This document shows, piece by piece, positions 48,557-60,979 of a stretch of DNA of 64,000 nt; position 1 is the stretch's first letter; each line of letters opens with the position of its first letter. The position numbers and the translations under genes were made by a program. The notes under the pieces were generated by a model. It was given only the letters and a program-made list of their open reading frames with translations. It was not told the origin of the DNA and did no database searches. Origin of the DNA: Acanthosoma haemorrhoidale (taxonomy: Eukaryota; Arthropoda; Insecta; Hemiptera; Acanthosomatidae); NCBI GenBank assembly GCA_930367205.1, contig OV884012.1:36905520-36969519 (forward strand), written 5' to 3'.

Positions 48557-51142
48557 CTAGAATCAAAGAAAAATAATTTAATTTATTAGATTTATGTATT
48601 ACAATTAAGTTAATTTTTAAGAAGTGAGTTTTTTGTTGAAATAATGTATATATAAATAGTATCTAGGACCTCATAGTATAAAAGCAGGAACTAGAGATGG
48701 GTAAGGTTGTACTTAATCATATACTGAAAAGTTGATACAAGGAGTTAATCCAGACAAAATGAAGCAGGTACAGATAGCCACATGGATACTAATAGTAGCC
48801 ATGGGAGTCAGGTGGGAGCTACTCAATGGATAAGAGCAACCTGCCGTTGATACAGAATGAAAAGAAGCAGATACACACAGTTGCTGATACAAGGAATGGA
48901 TCAACTCCCCAGTTCTAAACCAACTAAATTCATCTCTAATTCAAATCAACTCTCCAGCCCACACCCTCCTGGATCAGACTGATCCAGAGTGGAACAGTCA
49001 CTGATGTGAGCCGCTTGTGACTTTTGATTCTGACTTATCATTGCAGTTGTCAATTCTTGAATTTCTCACTATGTCTTAAAAACACCTTAATATTTCAGAA
49101 CTCGATTTTTCATCATACAACCTATATAGGAACCAATGGAGGTTGATAAAATAAATAATGAATTTGAATCTCTGTTGATAAAAACAAAAATGTATTAGTT
49201 TGGTTAAAAATATATTTACTGCGAAACAAAATTTTATTAAAATCTGAATTATATTAAATTTTTAAATAGGAACATATTTATTTGAATATGTTTTTCACAT
49301 CTCCCTTTTCAAACAAACTGTGTTTTGAAGTTAGGTTATAATAATGTGAAAGTTCTGACTCATTTCAATTACCTAATCAAATTAAAATTGTAGTTGAGTT
49401 TGGGACCTTTTCAATTATTTATTTTATCAGATTAAATGTTTATAAATAAGATTTTGTTTTACATGTACAATCAAAATGATGTAATGTATGGAATGAATAA
49501 AGCATAAGGTAATTAATTACACATTTCAATGTATGACTCAGAATTAAAAATATTTTAGAATTATGAGAAGTTAAGTTATTGTTTAGAGAACAAGGTAAAA
49601 ACATTGAAACACCGGTTTTTAAACATCAATGTTTTGTTGGATGTTTTTGTAACTGAAATGTTTTGATACAGGCTTTATAACATTAATTATAGGGGAGTCA
49701 AGGATTGGTTGGTTACAACAGTAGTCTGAGTATCGAACAGCTGTTCCATTCTGTATCAGCTACGAAAAAGTACCAGTATCACTTGTATCATGATACAGTG
49801 TATTGTACTAACTACCCATGTACCAAGAATACCTTTAGGAAAAACCAGATATATGTGGTTGGGGATGATGATATGTATGTTTGGTGGCCAATAAATAGCA
49901 AGTTAGGAGACCCAGGGTCAGTCATTCATTCAGTCAGTTCAGTCATTAGACCAGGTACTGGTAAAAGACCAAATGTTTTAGACCAGAGAATAGAAGCCAG
50001 CGAAGTGATGAAACCAACTATTTGCCAACAATGTAACTAATATCCATGCTATATTATAAACCATTGTTTGTATTAGGTAACTATTATTTATATTATACAT
50101 AACATTTTCTAGCCAATTATATTAATATGAAATGTTTGGAATAGACAAAATTATACACTAAAACATATAAAATCCCGAGACCACATTAAATGAATTGCTA
50201 TAAAATTAAACATTATTCTTTATGAACTTTTTATAAATTTCTTTTATTCTATATAAGTAAGCAAGTAAAATTTTAGCAAAGACAGATTACTATTATACTA
50301 CAGTGAGCAATGTTTATTTATATTATAAATTATTTGTTAAAAATGAATAATATTCCTATGAATGCTCCTATGATATTTGTGAAAATTTCTATTGGCTACC
50401 ATTTTTTTAAAAATAAACTTATTTTTTAAGCTCTATTTTAGTTCTGATTACTTAATTATAAAAGCTCTAATTTCAGAAGAAAAATATTTGATGATTATTA
50501 TTTAATTACATTTATGGAAAGCTTAAATGTCTTCACGATATGGTATACATCTTAGTTCACAATATGAACCAATTGTTTATCAATCAACCACTAGGATTTT
50601 AATTAAATTGGTGAATTCTTATGATATTTATTATTTAGGAATATAATGTTAGTCTTTGATTATTGATTATTAAAAAGGCAAGTACAGTCTCGTGATGCAG
50701 GTGCATGTTTGAATGTTTAAAGGTTTAAAGACATTACGATAATTATAATAAACATTGTTCAGTTATTTATAACAATATTCTTATTTATTCAATAAGAAAT
50801 TTATAAATTATTGTATTTAAAAAACCTGCGGCTGCCAACTCCTAAAGCTGAAGAATGACCATTGCCCTTACTGTATAACATCAGTTTAATTTAGTAATAA
50901 TTTATTGTGTCAGATCTATTTTACAAACCATTTGCTTTATAATTTTGAATTTATAATAATTTAGGGCATAAATAAATTTTATGGATGTAATTACTCATAA
51001 GTAGATAATAACTTAGGCGGTTGATGAATAATTATCAATTAAATTCAGTATTCATAAATCATAAAATAAATAAAAACATTTTTAAACAAAATTTTAATAT
51101 TGTTAGTTGTTTCTTTAAATAATACATTAGGTTAATACTTAC

Positions 51143-51203
51143 TTTCTTGTTGAGCTGCTGTTAGAACTCTGAATAAGCGGATGTCTGAAGGTACCTTTTA
51201 TAC
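51143..51203 (-). promoter_or_regulatory. core promoter and 5' UTR exon of the secreted prepropeptide gene
   Basis: Read on the minus strand: a TATA box, TATAAAAGG (51202-51194), then 32 nt further an initiator TTCAGAGT with its A at 51170, then a 28-nt leader ending AACAAGAAA at 51143, followed by the consensus donor GTAAGT (51142-51137). The next acceptor is at 48557, just before the ATG, giving an intron of about 2.6 kb. TATA-to-initiator spacing of 30-32 nt is canonical in arthropods. The pairing of this leader with the coding exon is inferred. Confidence 0.7.
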
Positions 51204-52583
51204 AAGAACTTATCACTTACTGCCATGAGTAATCGCTTTAGAAAATGATATCACCTTTATTACGAAGAATGTGTTGCATACTAACTCCTTAAATCTGGAA
51301 AATATGGCCAATAAATCCGTTCTTGAGATTGTGTGAATGATCTGCCATTAGTGCTTTAATGTTCGATTGCTTTGGACATCGTAATAGCATTTGTGATAAA
51401 TAATAATGTTCAAATGGCATTGCTTATGTTTTGTTACTATTCCTATTTATGTTTCCATTAAAAATGTGATTGAATCATTTCTTGTTTTAAGATGATAAAA
51501 CTATATAAAAGATTTAATTATTATTCTTATTTTATCATGAGAAAAGTAATGAACTACATTTTGGTCATGAGAATCAGATTTAGTTTCATGATGTGTATGA
51601 GCAGTAGGATTAAATCTCACTCATATTAAATAAATAAAAAATAAATCCACAGAGAAATACCTTATAATGAAGTGAGGTTTCCTAATCTACAAAGTACTGT
51701 GATAATGGTGTGTCAGATAAGGGTTGGTAGTTGGTGCATGTTACCATTTGACCTTAAATTTGGTTTTCTAATCTGGACTCGGTACTTATTTGTTCAAGTA
51801 GCTACGGATTTATTCTCACAAAACTCAGTGGATCTAGACTAGACACATTCCCCACAGAAAAAATTATTAGGGTAGCCATGAATCCAAGACATGTCTCCAC
51901 TGCTAGAAGTCAGCATGCTAGCTGCTAGGGTTACTCAGATTAATTCTCTTTATTCCTCTATTTAAAAGTTAATTAATAATTACTTTATGAAGCCTCGCAA
52001 AGAGTGTCTGCTATGTATCTGATGGGCATAGAGGCCGGAACACAGTGTTAGTCCCTCGTTCGAGTCCCGAGTTTGCAGTAATTTTTTCTTTGCCTCTTGT
52101 TTAATAATAGTTATAGAATATACAGATTTTCCTTGGATACCATGGAAAAAAACTTTAAGCAATGTAAAAGATTAAGTGAACAAAAAAAAATTACATCTTA
52201 TGAGAGATTAGGAAGGGTAGATGAACAGGAAATGGGGACAAAAAAGGAATTTGATCATGAATAAAGCACTATTAAAATTTTAATTTAAAAATAAATAAAT
52301 GTGGAAATATAGAGTATTTATAGTGTTGAAAGTCAATAGCTCATAATTTGTAAAGTGAAATTACTTAAATTTTTAAGTGAAATTGAATTCTTTTAATTGA
52401 CTTGAGACTCAGTAACTCACAATCAATCTTTGTTGTCACAAACGTTTCACAGAACAATCATATCAATAGACTAGCTATTGAAGAAACTATCATGTCATAT
52501 ATTCAGTATGTTTTAACTATTCTTGTAACTTGTAAATCAGTAAACAATTAAAACATGGATGGAACTAAAAAAAAAAAACAGTG
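51204..52583. other. stretch without recognised gene
   Basis: AT-rich. A tRNA-like B-box, GTTCGAGTCCCGAG, lies near 52060 but no cloverleaf forms around it. Confidence 0.4.
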
Positions 52584-54867
52584 TTATGATGCTGTTAGAT
52601 TCTCTGTTAATTGCTTTGAATAATAGTCGCACCACTGGTCTTCTTTTGTGGTCATTCTGAAAGTATGGATATTCACTTGTGAGTCAGAAGCAGCTTCATG
52701 AACGACTAGCTCATTCCCATGTACTCCTGCCTGTACTGGGATGAAAGTCAACACGATAGAATTCCACCTTCTCTGGTTAAAATGGTTTCGGTCGATTTTG
52801 TATGTCTTGGGGAGATTATCGGAGTTTTCGTCCATCGGTTTTGTACACTGTTTTTGCACTCCAGGATGTCAGAAAAAGCCATAATTTTTTTATGTACATT
52901 CAGGAGTGAAGATACAGCTGGTTTCAGGTAATTTGGTGGGTTTCCCATCAGTTCTTACACAATATCCAATATTATTTTGCTTTTTTGAGGTGTCTGTGTA
53001 ATAGTGAATATGGTTTCTAAATTGGGTGGAGATTGGCTGGATGTGAATTTAGAATATGGTTGGTATATTATGGTATATAGTAGTTATATTAAATTTTTGG
53101 AGTAGAATTTTTAAGATCGATGGTTAAGTCCATAGTGGTGATTTATTGAATGTAAGGGGGAGATTATTTTCTGGAATTTCGAACTTCAGTTGCAAACATT
53201 AATTATATACTCTTTTTGCAAAAGTGGAATTACTAGAATTCCTCAAACAAATTCGACTGATCATTTTGTTTGGAAAAACTATATAAAAAGGGGAGGTGGT
53301 ATAAATGGAGGGGTATAAAAGCTATTTTTGCTGCATATTTTAGGAACAAATATTTTTTCTCATTTCTAACAGTAGCTTTCCGTCCTTCCTAAGAATGCTA
53401 ACTAAATTACTTCCATAGAAGGCTCCTAGACATATCCTTAGTCTTGCGTTTTGAACAATTTTTAGTGCTATTATGAGATTTTTTCAGTCAGACTGTATAC
53501 TACTGAGCTGCAGTCCAGTGTCTGTCTGATCAGTACAATGTACGGTATGTAGTTAGTAATATAGCCCTACTTGGACACGACTTATCCTTTTTATACAGTC
53601 ATTTTTCAGATTTTTAACTTGCCATTTTTATGATAACCTTCAATTAAATGTAAGGCCTAGATATTTAATCTGTTTTGTGAGGGCTACTTTCTTCCACCAA
53701 GAAGCCCTTGTTCAATTTCACTATGAATCCATTCTTTGAAAATATCATTGAAGTTGATTTTCAACAAGGAAGCTTATATCCATTTTGTTGCCTATTTGTC
53801 ATTCTTGAATTATGTCTCTAACCAATGGCACATTTTTACCACGACACGAAATAATCAAAACACCTGCGAAAGCTAGCACCTTCTCTGAGGAGTTATTTCT
53901 TTAATAATGCTAATTATTGCAATGAGGAATAAGGGAAAATTTAGTGACCACTACCTGGAGCACTACAGTTTCTATTTCAAATTTGTTTGAAATAACTTTG
54001 TTGCATCTTACCTTTAGATATTAAGAAAATTTTGAATGAAGTGTAGCGTTTCACCACGTCTCCTATTCTGTTTATTCCATTAAAGGTTTTAGGTCGGAAT
54101 ACCATCACATAATCTTTTTCGAAATCAAAGGAGACAAAAAGAACTTCCTGGCGATACAAAAATGCTAGCTGAATTTTGTTATCGAAATTTATTATATGGC
54201 CTATTGTAGACCAATCTGAATCCTGATACTTGGATATTTAACGATAAAATTCTTACTTAAAAAAAAGCAGTTTATTAACTACGGTTACCTGAACTTAGCA
54301 CATTGCATGAGTCAATGATATTGGCCTATAACGTTTTGGGCGCATTTGGCCTTATTTTAGCTTTAAGTATGGGCGTAGTGATTGATTTTTGTCAACGCTT
54401 AGAGAAGCTTTTACCATTTAAATTAGGCTACACAAGTTCAAAAGTTAGCATATTTTTCAGGAAGGTGTTTTAAAAATAATGGTAGTAAGTGAGCTGTGGC
54501 TTGATTTTTGTAGGTTTTCCAAAACTGGTTCAAGTTCATTGTCATGAACGATTGTGTTAAGAGGATCTCCTGGGTCCTTGATACTTATATCATATGTTAT
54601 TTACGACTGCATGGTGTAATTGTCAGTACTAGAGTTCTTGATGAATTGGCTACCAAGTGTATTAGCAATAAAGAACTTTGCCTTTGACTGTTTCCCCTTT
54701 ATAGTACATATGATACATGGAATAAAATTAAATTTGTATGAAACCCTTACTTTTCTGATTCTGCTACACGTTTCCCCTAGTGGCCTCCTACAATACATTT
54801 GTGCTAGATATCTAGCTAGCGGAGTACATATCATACAGTTTTGCCTTCTGTTCCGGTAGCTTCTCAA
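52584..54867 (-). mobile_element. decayed non-LTR retrotransposon ORF2 (reverse transcriptase and RNase H)
   Basis: On the minus strand, with many stops and frameshifts, ORF2 motifs of a LINE appear in order: IANTLGSQFIKNSSTDNYT (near 54650), NLQKSSHSSLPLFLKHLPEK (about 54450-54520), RYRPISLTHAMC (54298-54333, RT block), VSFDFEKDYVMVF (about 54090-54135), a damaged FADD (FAGV near 53865), KYLGLTF (about 53641-53665), VQNARLRICLGAFYGSN (53408-53456), and an RNase H tail with FIPVQAGVHGNELVVHEAA (about 52730-52790). The RNase H points to a Jockey/I-type clade. The 3' UTR and poly(A) were not located. It is clearly older than the Gypsy copies. Confidence 0.8.
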
Positions 54868-55512
54868 GATAGTTTTTTTTTTTAATTTAATGAAATTTTT
54901 AAGTGTTTTTTTTTATTTGTAATTCATCTTTTTTATTTTTGTAGGAACTCAACCAAATTTAAGTCATTATTTTTTACAACAGGTTAACCTGGTAACATTT
55001 CACGATGACATAGGAGACGTTCGGCAAGAGATCTTCTGAATTAATATCCACAAGAAATCATCAAATCATGCCTTTATGTCAGCCATGCAGTTTTGTTGTA
55101 TTTACAGTACTTTAGTTGTAGACAGTTTTGAATAAATAAATAAAACTACTTTCCTTTATTACACCCTTACCAAACCATATAGTGTATTACAGGATGCTGT
55201 TAAATATAATATTAATTTCAGATCGATTTCTTAATTTGTACGTCCGCTATTGCAGAACAAAGAAAGGCAGACAGAGGAAAGGGGATCGCCCGTACCTAGT
55301 GGTAAGAATGGTAACATTGGCCCATTACCAATTTATTGTTTTTATTGTTAAGTCACTTTTATTCACTTTAGAGCGTCTTCGAGTTATATCGAGTTGGCGA
55401 ATAAATATCATATTGTGAAATGACAGAAGTTTTATTATTTCATTATACCCTTCCACAAACGGCACTAATCATTTAATATTTTCTTTCCACTTGGGATTTT
55501 AGAAAACATTAC
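54868..55512. other. spacer with a short dispersed repeat
   Basis: 55396-55440 (GGCGAATAAATATCATATTG onwards) matches 58954-58998 at roughly 37 of 45 positions, suggesting two ends of the same unidentified repeat. Confidence 0.5.
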
Positions 55513-56376
55513 TGTAGCGACCGCTAACTACATAAGATAAATCACCCTACACTCTATTGTAAATTGGTTATAATATGTTGTAATAATTAATTTAAACAAA
55601 TGTAAACAACATTACCAAACCATAAGTCATACCAGTCAAAATATTGTAAACAAAAAACTAGTCAGAGGCTGGAAGGGAAAAGCAGGTAGCAAGTGACCCA
55701 GGCCGAGGCCTGGGTCACAGCCTAGAACAAAGCGTCACCGCACTCTGCAGTATGGTTGGTCAGAATAACGCCTCAAATCATTGGCTACAGAAAAGCCACC
55801 ACTGACTATAAGTAGGGCCGGGTTTTGGCCTGTAAATCATTCTAAACAACGGCTCTCTGACTGGTGGACCTGCAGCTGCACTGATGTTACAAGACTTGGC
55901 CTTTTCATTTATGAAAACCTCTGGACCTCTCTTCCTAACCTCGCTATGTTTTAGTCCGGCCTTGTCAGACTCCACACTCTTCTAGTGGGATTCTCTGCCT
56001 TCGTCTCGCTAAAACTAGTAGCTCCTTGGGAGAGACCTCTCCCTCGCGGACAATGGTTGCCGTGGCCCTACAAACATTACCTAATAGTGTCTCCCACGGC
56101 AATTCAGCTTGCCTCTCTCCGTTTCACACTCGCCTTTGGGATCCGGACGGATTTCGCCTACCCTCAGATACCGAGTGTGAATTCGTGGTCATTCCAAGAC
56201 CACACAAACTACCTACACCACCTACCCTATACCTCTTCTCCTGAACATACCTATCAAAAAATGGAGTCAGATACTAAGACCGTCACGAAACGATTGTCCA
56301 GGTTATAAACTTAATCGACCCTCACTTCGTCACTAGGGCTAGCCTAACTAGGCACCCCCCTCGTGACGACCCGACA
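55513..56376 (+). mobile_element. LTR copy (probably solo), 864 bp, 5-bp target duplication ATTAC
   Basis: Same LTR as at 16477: starts TGTAGCGACCGCTAACTACA, ends GTGACGACCCGACA. ATTAC stands immediately before (55508-55512) and after (56377-56381). It is about 80 bp shorter than the other copy because of differences in its 5' half. No retroelement coding lies beside it. Frames within it (55985-56308) are also open in part in the other copy but do not look like protein. Confidence 0.92.
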
Positions 56377-57910
56377 ATTACTTTTATAGGAAAGGTTGTA
56401 AAATAGAAATGATAAATAAATTGCAGGGGGCATAAAAAGTTTAAATTATTTGTTATGGCTAGATCATAAGAACTGTTGTCAATATTTCATACGGACCTAA
56501 TAATAATAGGAATACAAATTGATTATAAGAAACATAAATGTCACTTAGTAATATAGTATTGAATGCGGTTAACAACTTCTAAGGGGTTCGCCATTCCAGT
56601 TTTCAGAAGCGTTACGTAAACCACCATTGGTGCTTCCCTGCAGTCCTCTTAAGGAGATGAGTATTGGCGTAGATGATATGCGAATGGCAGCTATGGTTTC
56701 GGAAGGTACCATCGGGATTCCACTCTACATCATAACAAGCCTCCAAGAGGCAGAGTCTGGAAGGGTTATACCACTGACATCATGCTTAATTATTTATAAA
56801 ATTGAATAACACTCTTATAATAATTCATTACTAATATTATTTAGGAGATGTTGAAGTATTATACATAGATACGTAACGTTATATTTAGCAACTTTATGTG
56901 TTCTACAGCTAAATCAGAAGCTTTATATTTTATCTTAAGGGCTAAGGGCACATGGGGATGCAAGATAATTTCAAAGATATCCCTGGAGAGAGAAACGTTA
57001 TATTTGACAAGTGATGCCCAACTACATTGAGCTGCTACAACGCAGAACACCTATCCAATCTTGAGACATAGGCTGGGATAAGACCAGGTCGTTCCGTTGG
57101 TTTCGATGCAGTAATCCTCTCAGCTCCACCAGTTTCCAGTTCCCATTGGTTGACACTTTTTTTAATGTTGTCAAGGATACTCTAATGAACAACTGTACCA
57201 AAAAAGTAGTAGTAAGTGAATCCATCCTATACTACATTGGATAGAAACAGTGGCACTATTATGAATCTTCATCAAAAGTTATTCAAGAGTAGCATTAGTG
57301 GTATTATATCCTAAAATTAAATCATAATAATTAATATTTGAGCTATAAGTTCAGAACTACACACTGTACACCGTTTCTGTGATTAAAAACGTTTCGGAAG
57401 TTAATGCGCTCATGGCAATAACAATAACATTACCTGGTAATCACAAACCGTAAGCACTAGTAATGCTTACAGGGTTTGAAATGACATCGATAGCGATAGG
57501 AGCAGCTTATCTAGGCCATATCCCATAACGGCGTAGTCGGACAGATCGTTATTGCTTGAGTGTCCTTCATTATTCACGGCTGTAAACTTATTTCTACTAT
57601 TCAATTATATGTTTCACGTTCAATAAATTGTAATTCATAGCTCAGATTTTTAAAGGAATACTAAAATCTGGCAATAAAGGGTTAATTTATCGTCGAGTTT
57701 TTTGGTTACGAGAGTTGGCATCATCAACAGCTGCTAAACGGGTGAAACGTTTTTTCCTCTGAATTTATTTATTTATTCGCATTACTTGAATGCTCCATTT
57801 ATTCATCGTAAATAGTTTGATTTTTTATCTATAGCCTTTAAAAGTAAAGTCACTTTGCTCAATTCAATTTCCCACACTAACCTACGTGTGGGGAATGAAA
57901 TAACTCTTAT
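56377..57910. other. stretch without recognised gene
   Basis: AT-rich DNA; frames at 56627-56809 and 57022-57225 show no motif. Confidence 0.4.
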
Positions 57911-58317
57911 GTTCATCCGCCGGAGACATAAGAGTTATTACATAACTTTTTTGACTCGTTGCAGCACCTGACAAACCCAGTGTTTAACACTATGACCACC
58001 CCCCCACCCCTCCCGCATCGATGGCAACAGACTGTCGGGGAAAAATTACGTTGTGAATTAGTATGTAAGTTGGTGTTAAGGTTGATCAAAAAGGTGAGCC
58101 CCATCACCTTTATTAGTCAGTTTAGTCCAGTCACGTATAATGTATATCATTATACTTTTTTATTCATCATATAATTTTTATAAAATAACAAAACCTGTGT
58201 ATAATGTAGCGATGCTACAGGAAATACAAAAATAATTTGTAAATAGATTCGCCTGAGGATCTATAATCATATGTAATTATCTGTAAATTTAAAGGGGCTA
58301 TGTAAGAAAAAAAAAAA
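57911..58317 (+). mobile_element. Jockey-like LINE, 5'-truncated copy with poly(A) and target duplication
   Basis: It carries the last part of ORF2 (DSLQHLTNPVFNTMTTPP-type text near 57950-58005, corresponding to 41200-41257), a 3' UTR shared with 29664-29990, a palindrome-like TGTAGCGATGCTACA (58205-58219) and a poly(A) run to about 58319. AACTCTTAT occurs before the element (57902-57910) and after the A run (58318-58326), a 9-bp target duplication of target-primed reverse transcription. The ORF is cut at the 5' end and interrupted. Confidence 0.82.
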
Positions 58318-58319
58318 AA

Positions 58320-60092
58320 CTCTTATAATGGTAGAACAAATAGAAAATTATCAATTAGATGCAAAGAACATCTTAAACAAAAACAAGCCAGTTCTACCAG
58401 CAACACCAGGAGGAAGGCCATCATGATACACCACATAGAGGTGTCTTGCTACACCGTTATTATAGCCTGGAAAGTATTGAAATCAAATTAGGTTACCTAA
58501 TATCGCATAACATAAATAAAAAAGAAGAAATAATAAATACGGGTGTGCTAAGAAACCTACCCCTCCATACCTCCACCGTATAAGTCGTTGAGTGAAGTCT
58601 GAAGAAGTAGAAAACCTATTTTAAAGTATGAATTAATATAAATTATTTTAAATTTTACACCATCAATCAGGGGAGTAGGTAGCCATGAAATTAGTGTATT
58701 ATTGTGTTTTTAATTATTTATTAATTGGGTTTAATTTTTACAAAAAAATTAATTTTAGTGATATGGATGGACCATTTTGGACTTGGTGCAGTTCACCGCT
58801 GTTAATAATTGAAATATGTTTTATTTATTGATTTTTAATTGTTGCTTTCAATGTTCGATTTTGTTGGTCTCTCTGTGCACAGTCGAGGTTTTTATCACGT
58901 AACTCCATTTTAGCGATTGAAGATGACAGCTTAGAGCTGTCGAAAACTTTAATGGTGAATAAATACCATATTGTGGAAAGGCGGAAGATTTGTTATTTAA
59001 ATTGTATTTGTTCAATATACACATATATACGAAATAAAAGGTCTATAGAGATACTTATAAATAATAAAAAGTGACTTCGTGAGTGCTATTGAGAGCTATG
59101 TCTTGAGAATTAAAAACAACTACAGTGAATTGAGCCCGATTATTTCAAGTTTCGTTTTTTACTAAACCTCTTTATGTATTTTTCCAAAAAACAAATTGTT
59201 GTGAAATATTCCTTAAAAATTTTAGGTCGATGAAATCATTTCTACTTGTGTTATCTAAGAACATTAAGGCATGCATACAGTAGAAAGACGACCACCTCAA
59301 TGAAAGTAGAGCTGTTCCTTAAGGCTTGGCAATTAAAGATAATGAAAATATAAAGATAGTATAAATATTGCTGAGGCCGAACGACGGTGCTCTATTTTGA
59401 ACAGTTATAGAGCGGTCTTCTTTCCTCTGTATGTCTGTGTCTTAATATTCTGTAATGATGATCGTAAAAATGATTCAATCGATCTTAAATTTGAAATGTA
59501 TATTCCGAATCCACAGGAAATATGTCTATTAACTGTTGGTCAAGATACAATGAGAGGAAATGTAAAAAAAAAAAATGAACGTTAGAATAATGTATTGATA
59601 GAATTAAAGATCTTATTTTTTTTTCATGGTTAAGGGCAGATCAAAGTGAATTCAAAATATATTCCAAAATATACAGTTTTAACTATAGAACCTTCAATGA
59701 AAATTGCGCATTTAATTCGCTTCAAGTGGTTTGAATAGGTTTTCATTTGTTTAAATATTTTAGTAGTTTAATTTTTAGTAAAAGCAATAGTTGATGGCCA
59801 AGATGGCATAACATATAAAATTAGGTATTTTTTGTCAGAAAACTTACATAATAAGTATATGAGATCACTGTTTGTGCCGAAATCATGCTTCAATATGTTT
59901 CATTTACAAATTCGTGAAAGTTGATGATTGATTATGTATTTATGTAGTTGGTAAAAAAATCAAGTTTTTATATCGATTAAAAAAAAATATAGCGGGGGCT
60001 CTAAACGTTGGATCTACCAATTTTGCTTTGTCGGTTTCAACTTGCGGTGTATTACTGATACAGAAACCAATTTTTTTTTTGTGCATTTGTGA
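58320..60092. other. stretch without recognised gene
   Basis: AT-rich, with one short repeat (58954-58998, see 54868-55512). No supported gene. Confidence 0.4.
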
Positions 60093-60094
60093 TA

Positions 60095-60977
60095 AGGGTG
60101 TCCCAAAATTAACGCAAGATTTGAATTTGCCGCCATTTGTGCAGTAAAGTGCTGGCAAACCTAAAAAGAACAATTTGACAGCTGACAGTTTAGAGTTAGT
60201 AAAAATGGAGCGTTACACGATAGAACAACGTGTCTTTATTGTTGAACATTATCTCAAAAATATTGAAAGTTTGGCGGCCGCAGCAAGAAAATTTCATACA
60301 AAATATGGTCGGAAAAGTGTTTTGACTTCATCAAGTGTGAAGAGATTAATTGAAAATTTTAGGGAGACTGGATCAGTCGGAGACACTAAACACTGGTCGT
60401 TTAAAAACAAGCTGTTCAAATGTCAATATCGAAGCAGTGCGTGAGAGTGAAAATCCAGGAACATCAATTCGGCGTCGTAAACACAGTTCTTTGTGCCGAA
60501 ATTAGATGATATTGATGTGGCCAATATGTGGTTTCAACAAGATGGTGCCACATGCCATGCAGCCCAGGAAACAATTCAAATACTGCATGAGACATTTCCA
60601 GGTCGTGTACTCTCTCGTTTCGGTGATCAGAATTGGCCCCCTAGATCGTGTGATTAACCCCTTTAGATTTCTTTTTATGGGTTCATTTGAAGTCAAAGGC
60701 GTATGTCAACAAGCCCACATCCACCCGTACATTAAAAGAGGAATTGCAACGCTGTATCCACGAAATTCAACCACATTTATGCCAAATGGTAATGGAAAAT
60801 TTCGATATAAGAGTGCGTATGTGCCAGCAAAGTCGTGGAGGCCATTTGCCCGATGTGTTATTCCATAAATAACCCTATCCTATATACTTTATAATTCACT
60901 GAAAAAATAACAACAAAAATACTAAAAACTGTGTTTTCTATTTAAATCAAATCTTGCGTTAATTCTGGGACGCCCCT
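60095..60977 (+). mobile_element. mariner-like element (DD41D type), internally deleted
   Basis: The ends are inverted repeats of about 31 bp: left AGGGTGTCCCAAAATTAACG onwards, right (read inward) AGGGGCGTCCCAGAATTAAC onwards, both continuing GCAAGATTTGA. TA duplications are at 60093-60094 and 60978-60979. At 883 bp it is shorter than the usual 1.3 kb because the middle of the transposase gene is missing. Both ends and the DNA-binding half of the enzyme are preserved, so it is a non-autonomous derivative. Confidence 0.9.
60205..60868 (+). pseudogene. mariner-like transposase with central deletion
   Basis: The ATG at 60205 (MERYTIEQRVFIVEHYLKN) starts the helix-turn-helix region, including KFHTKYGRKS and SSSVKRLIENFRETGSVGD. 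The frame is lost near 60400, and after IEAVRES the text jumps to VPKLDDIDVANMWFQQDGAT, so the region with the first catalytic Asp is deleted. The second Asp (QQDGATCH) and third Asp (PLDFFL) remain, in different frames, with 41 residues between them, which is the DD41D (rosa-like) spacing. The C-terminus (RGGHLPDVLFHK) survives. It cannot encode an active transposase but may encode a DNA-binding fragment. Confidence 0.85.
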
Positions 60978-60979
60978 TA

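Noticed and set aside
49705..50040. 111-codon plus-strand frame inside the prepropeptide intron
   Set aside because: It opens at TTG and its DNA contains local low-complexity repeats (GTCAGTTCAGTCATT type); no motif or splice support.
52010..52078. Possible tRNA or tRNA-derived SINE (GTTCGAGTCCCGAG)
   Set aside because: Only the B-box resembles a tRNA; acceptor, D and anticodon stems do not pair.
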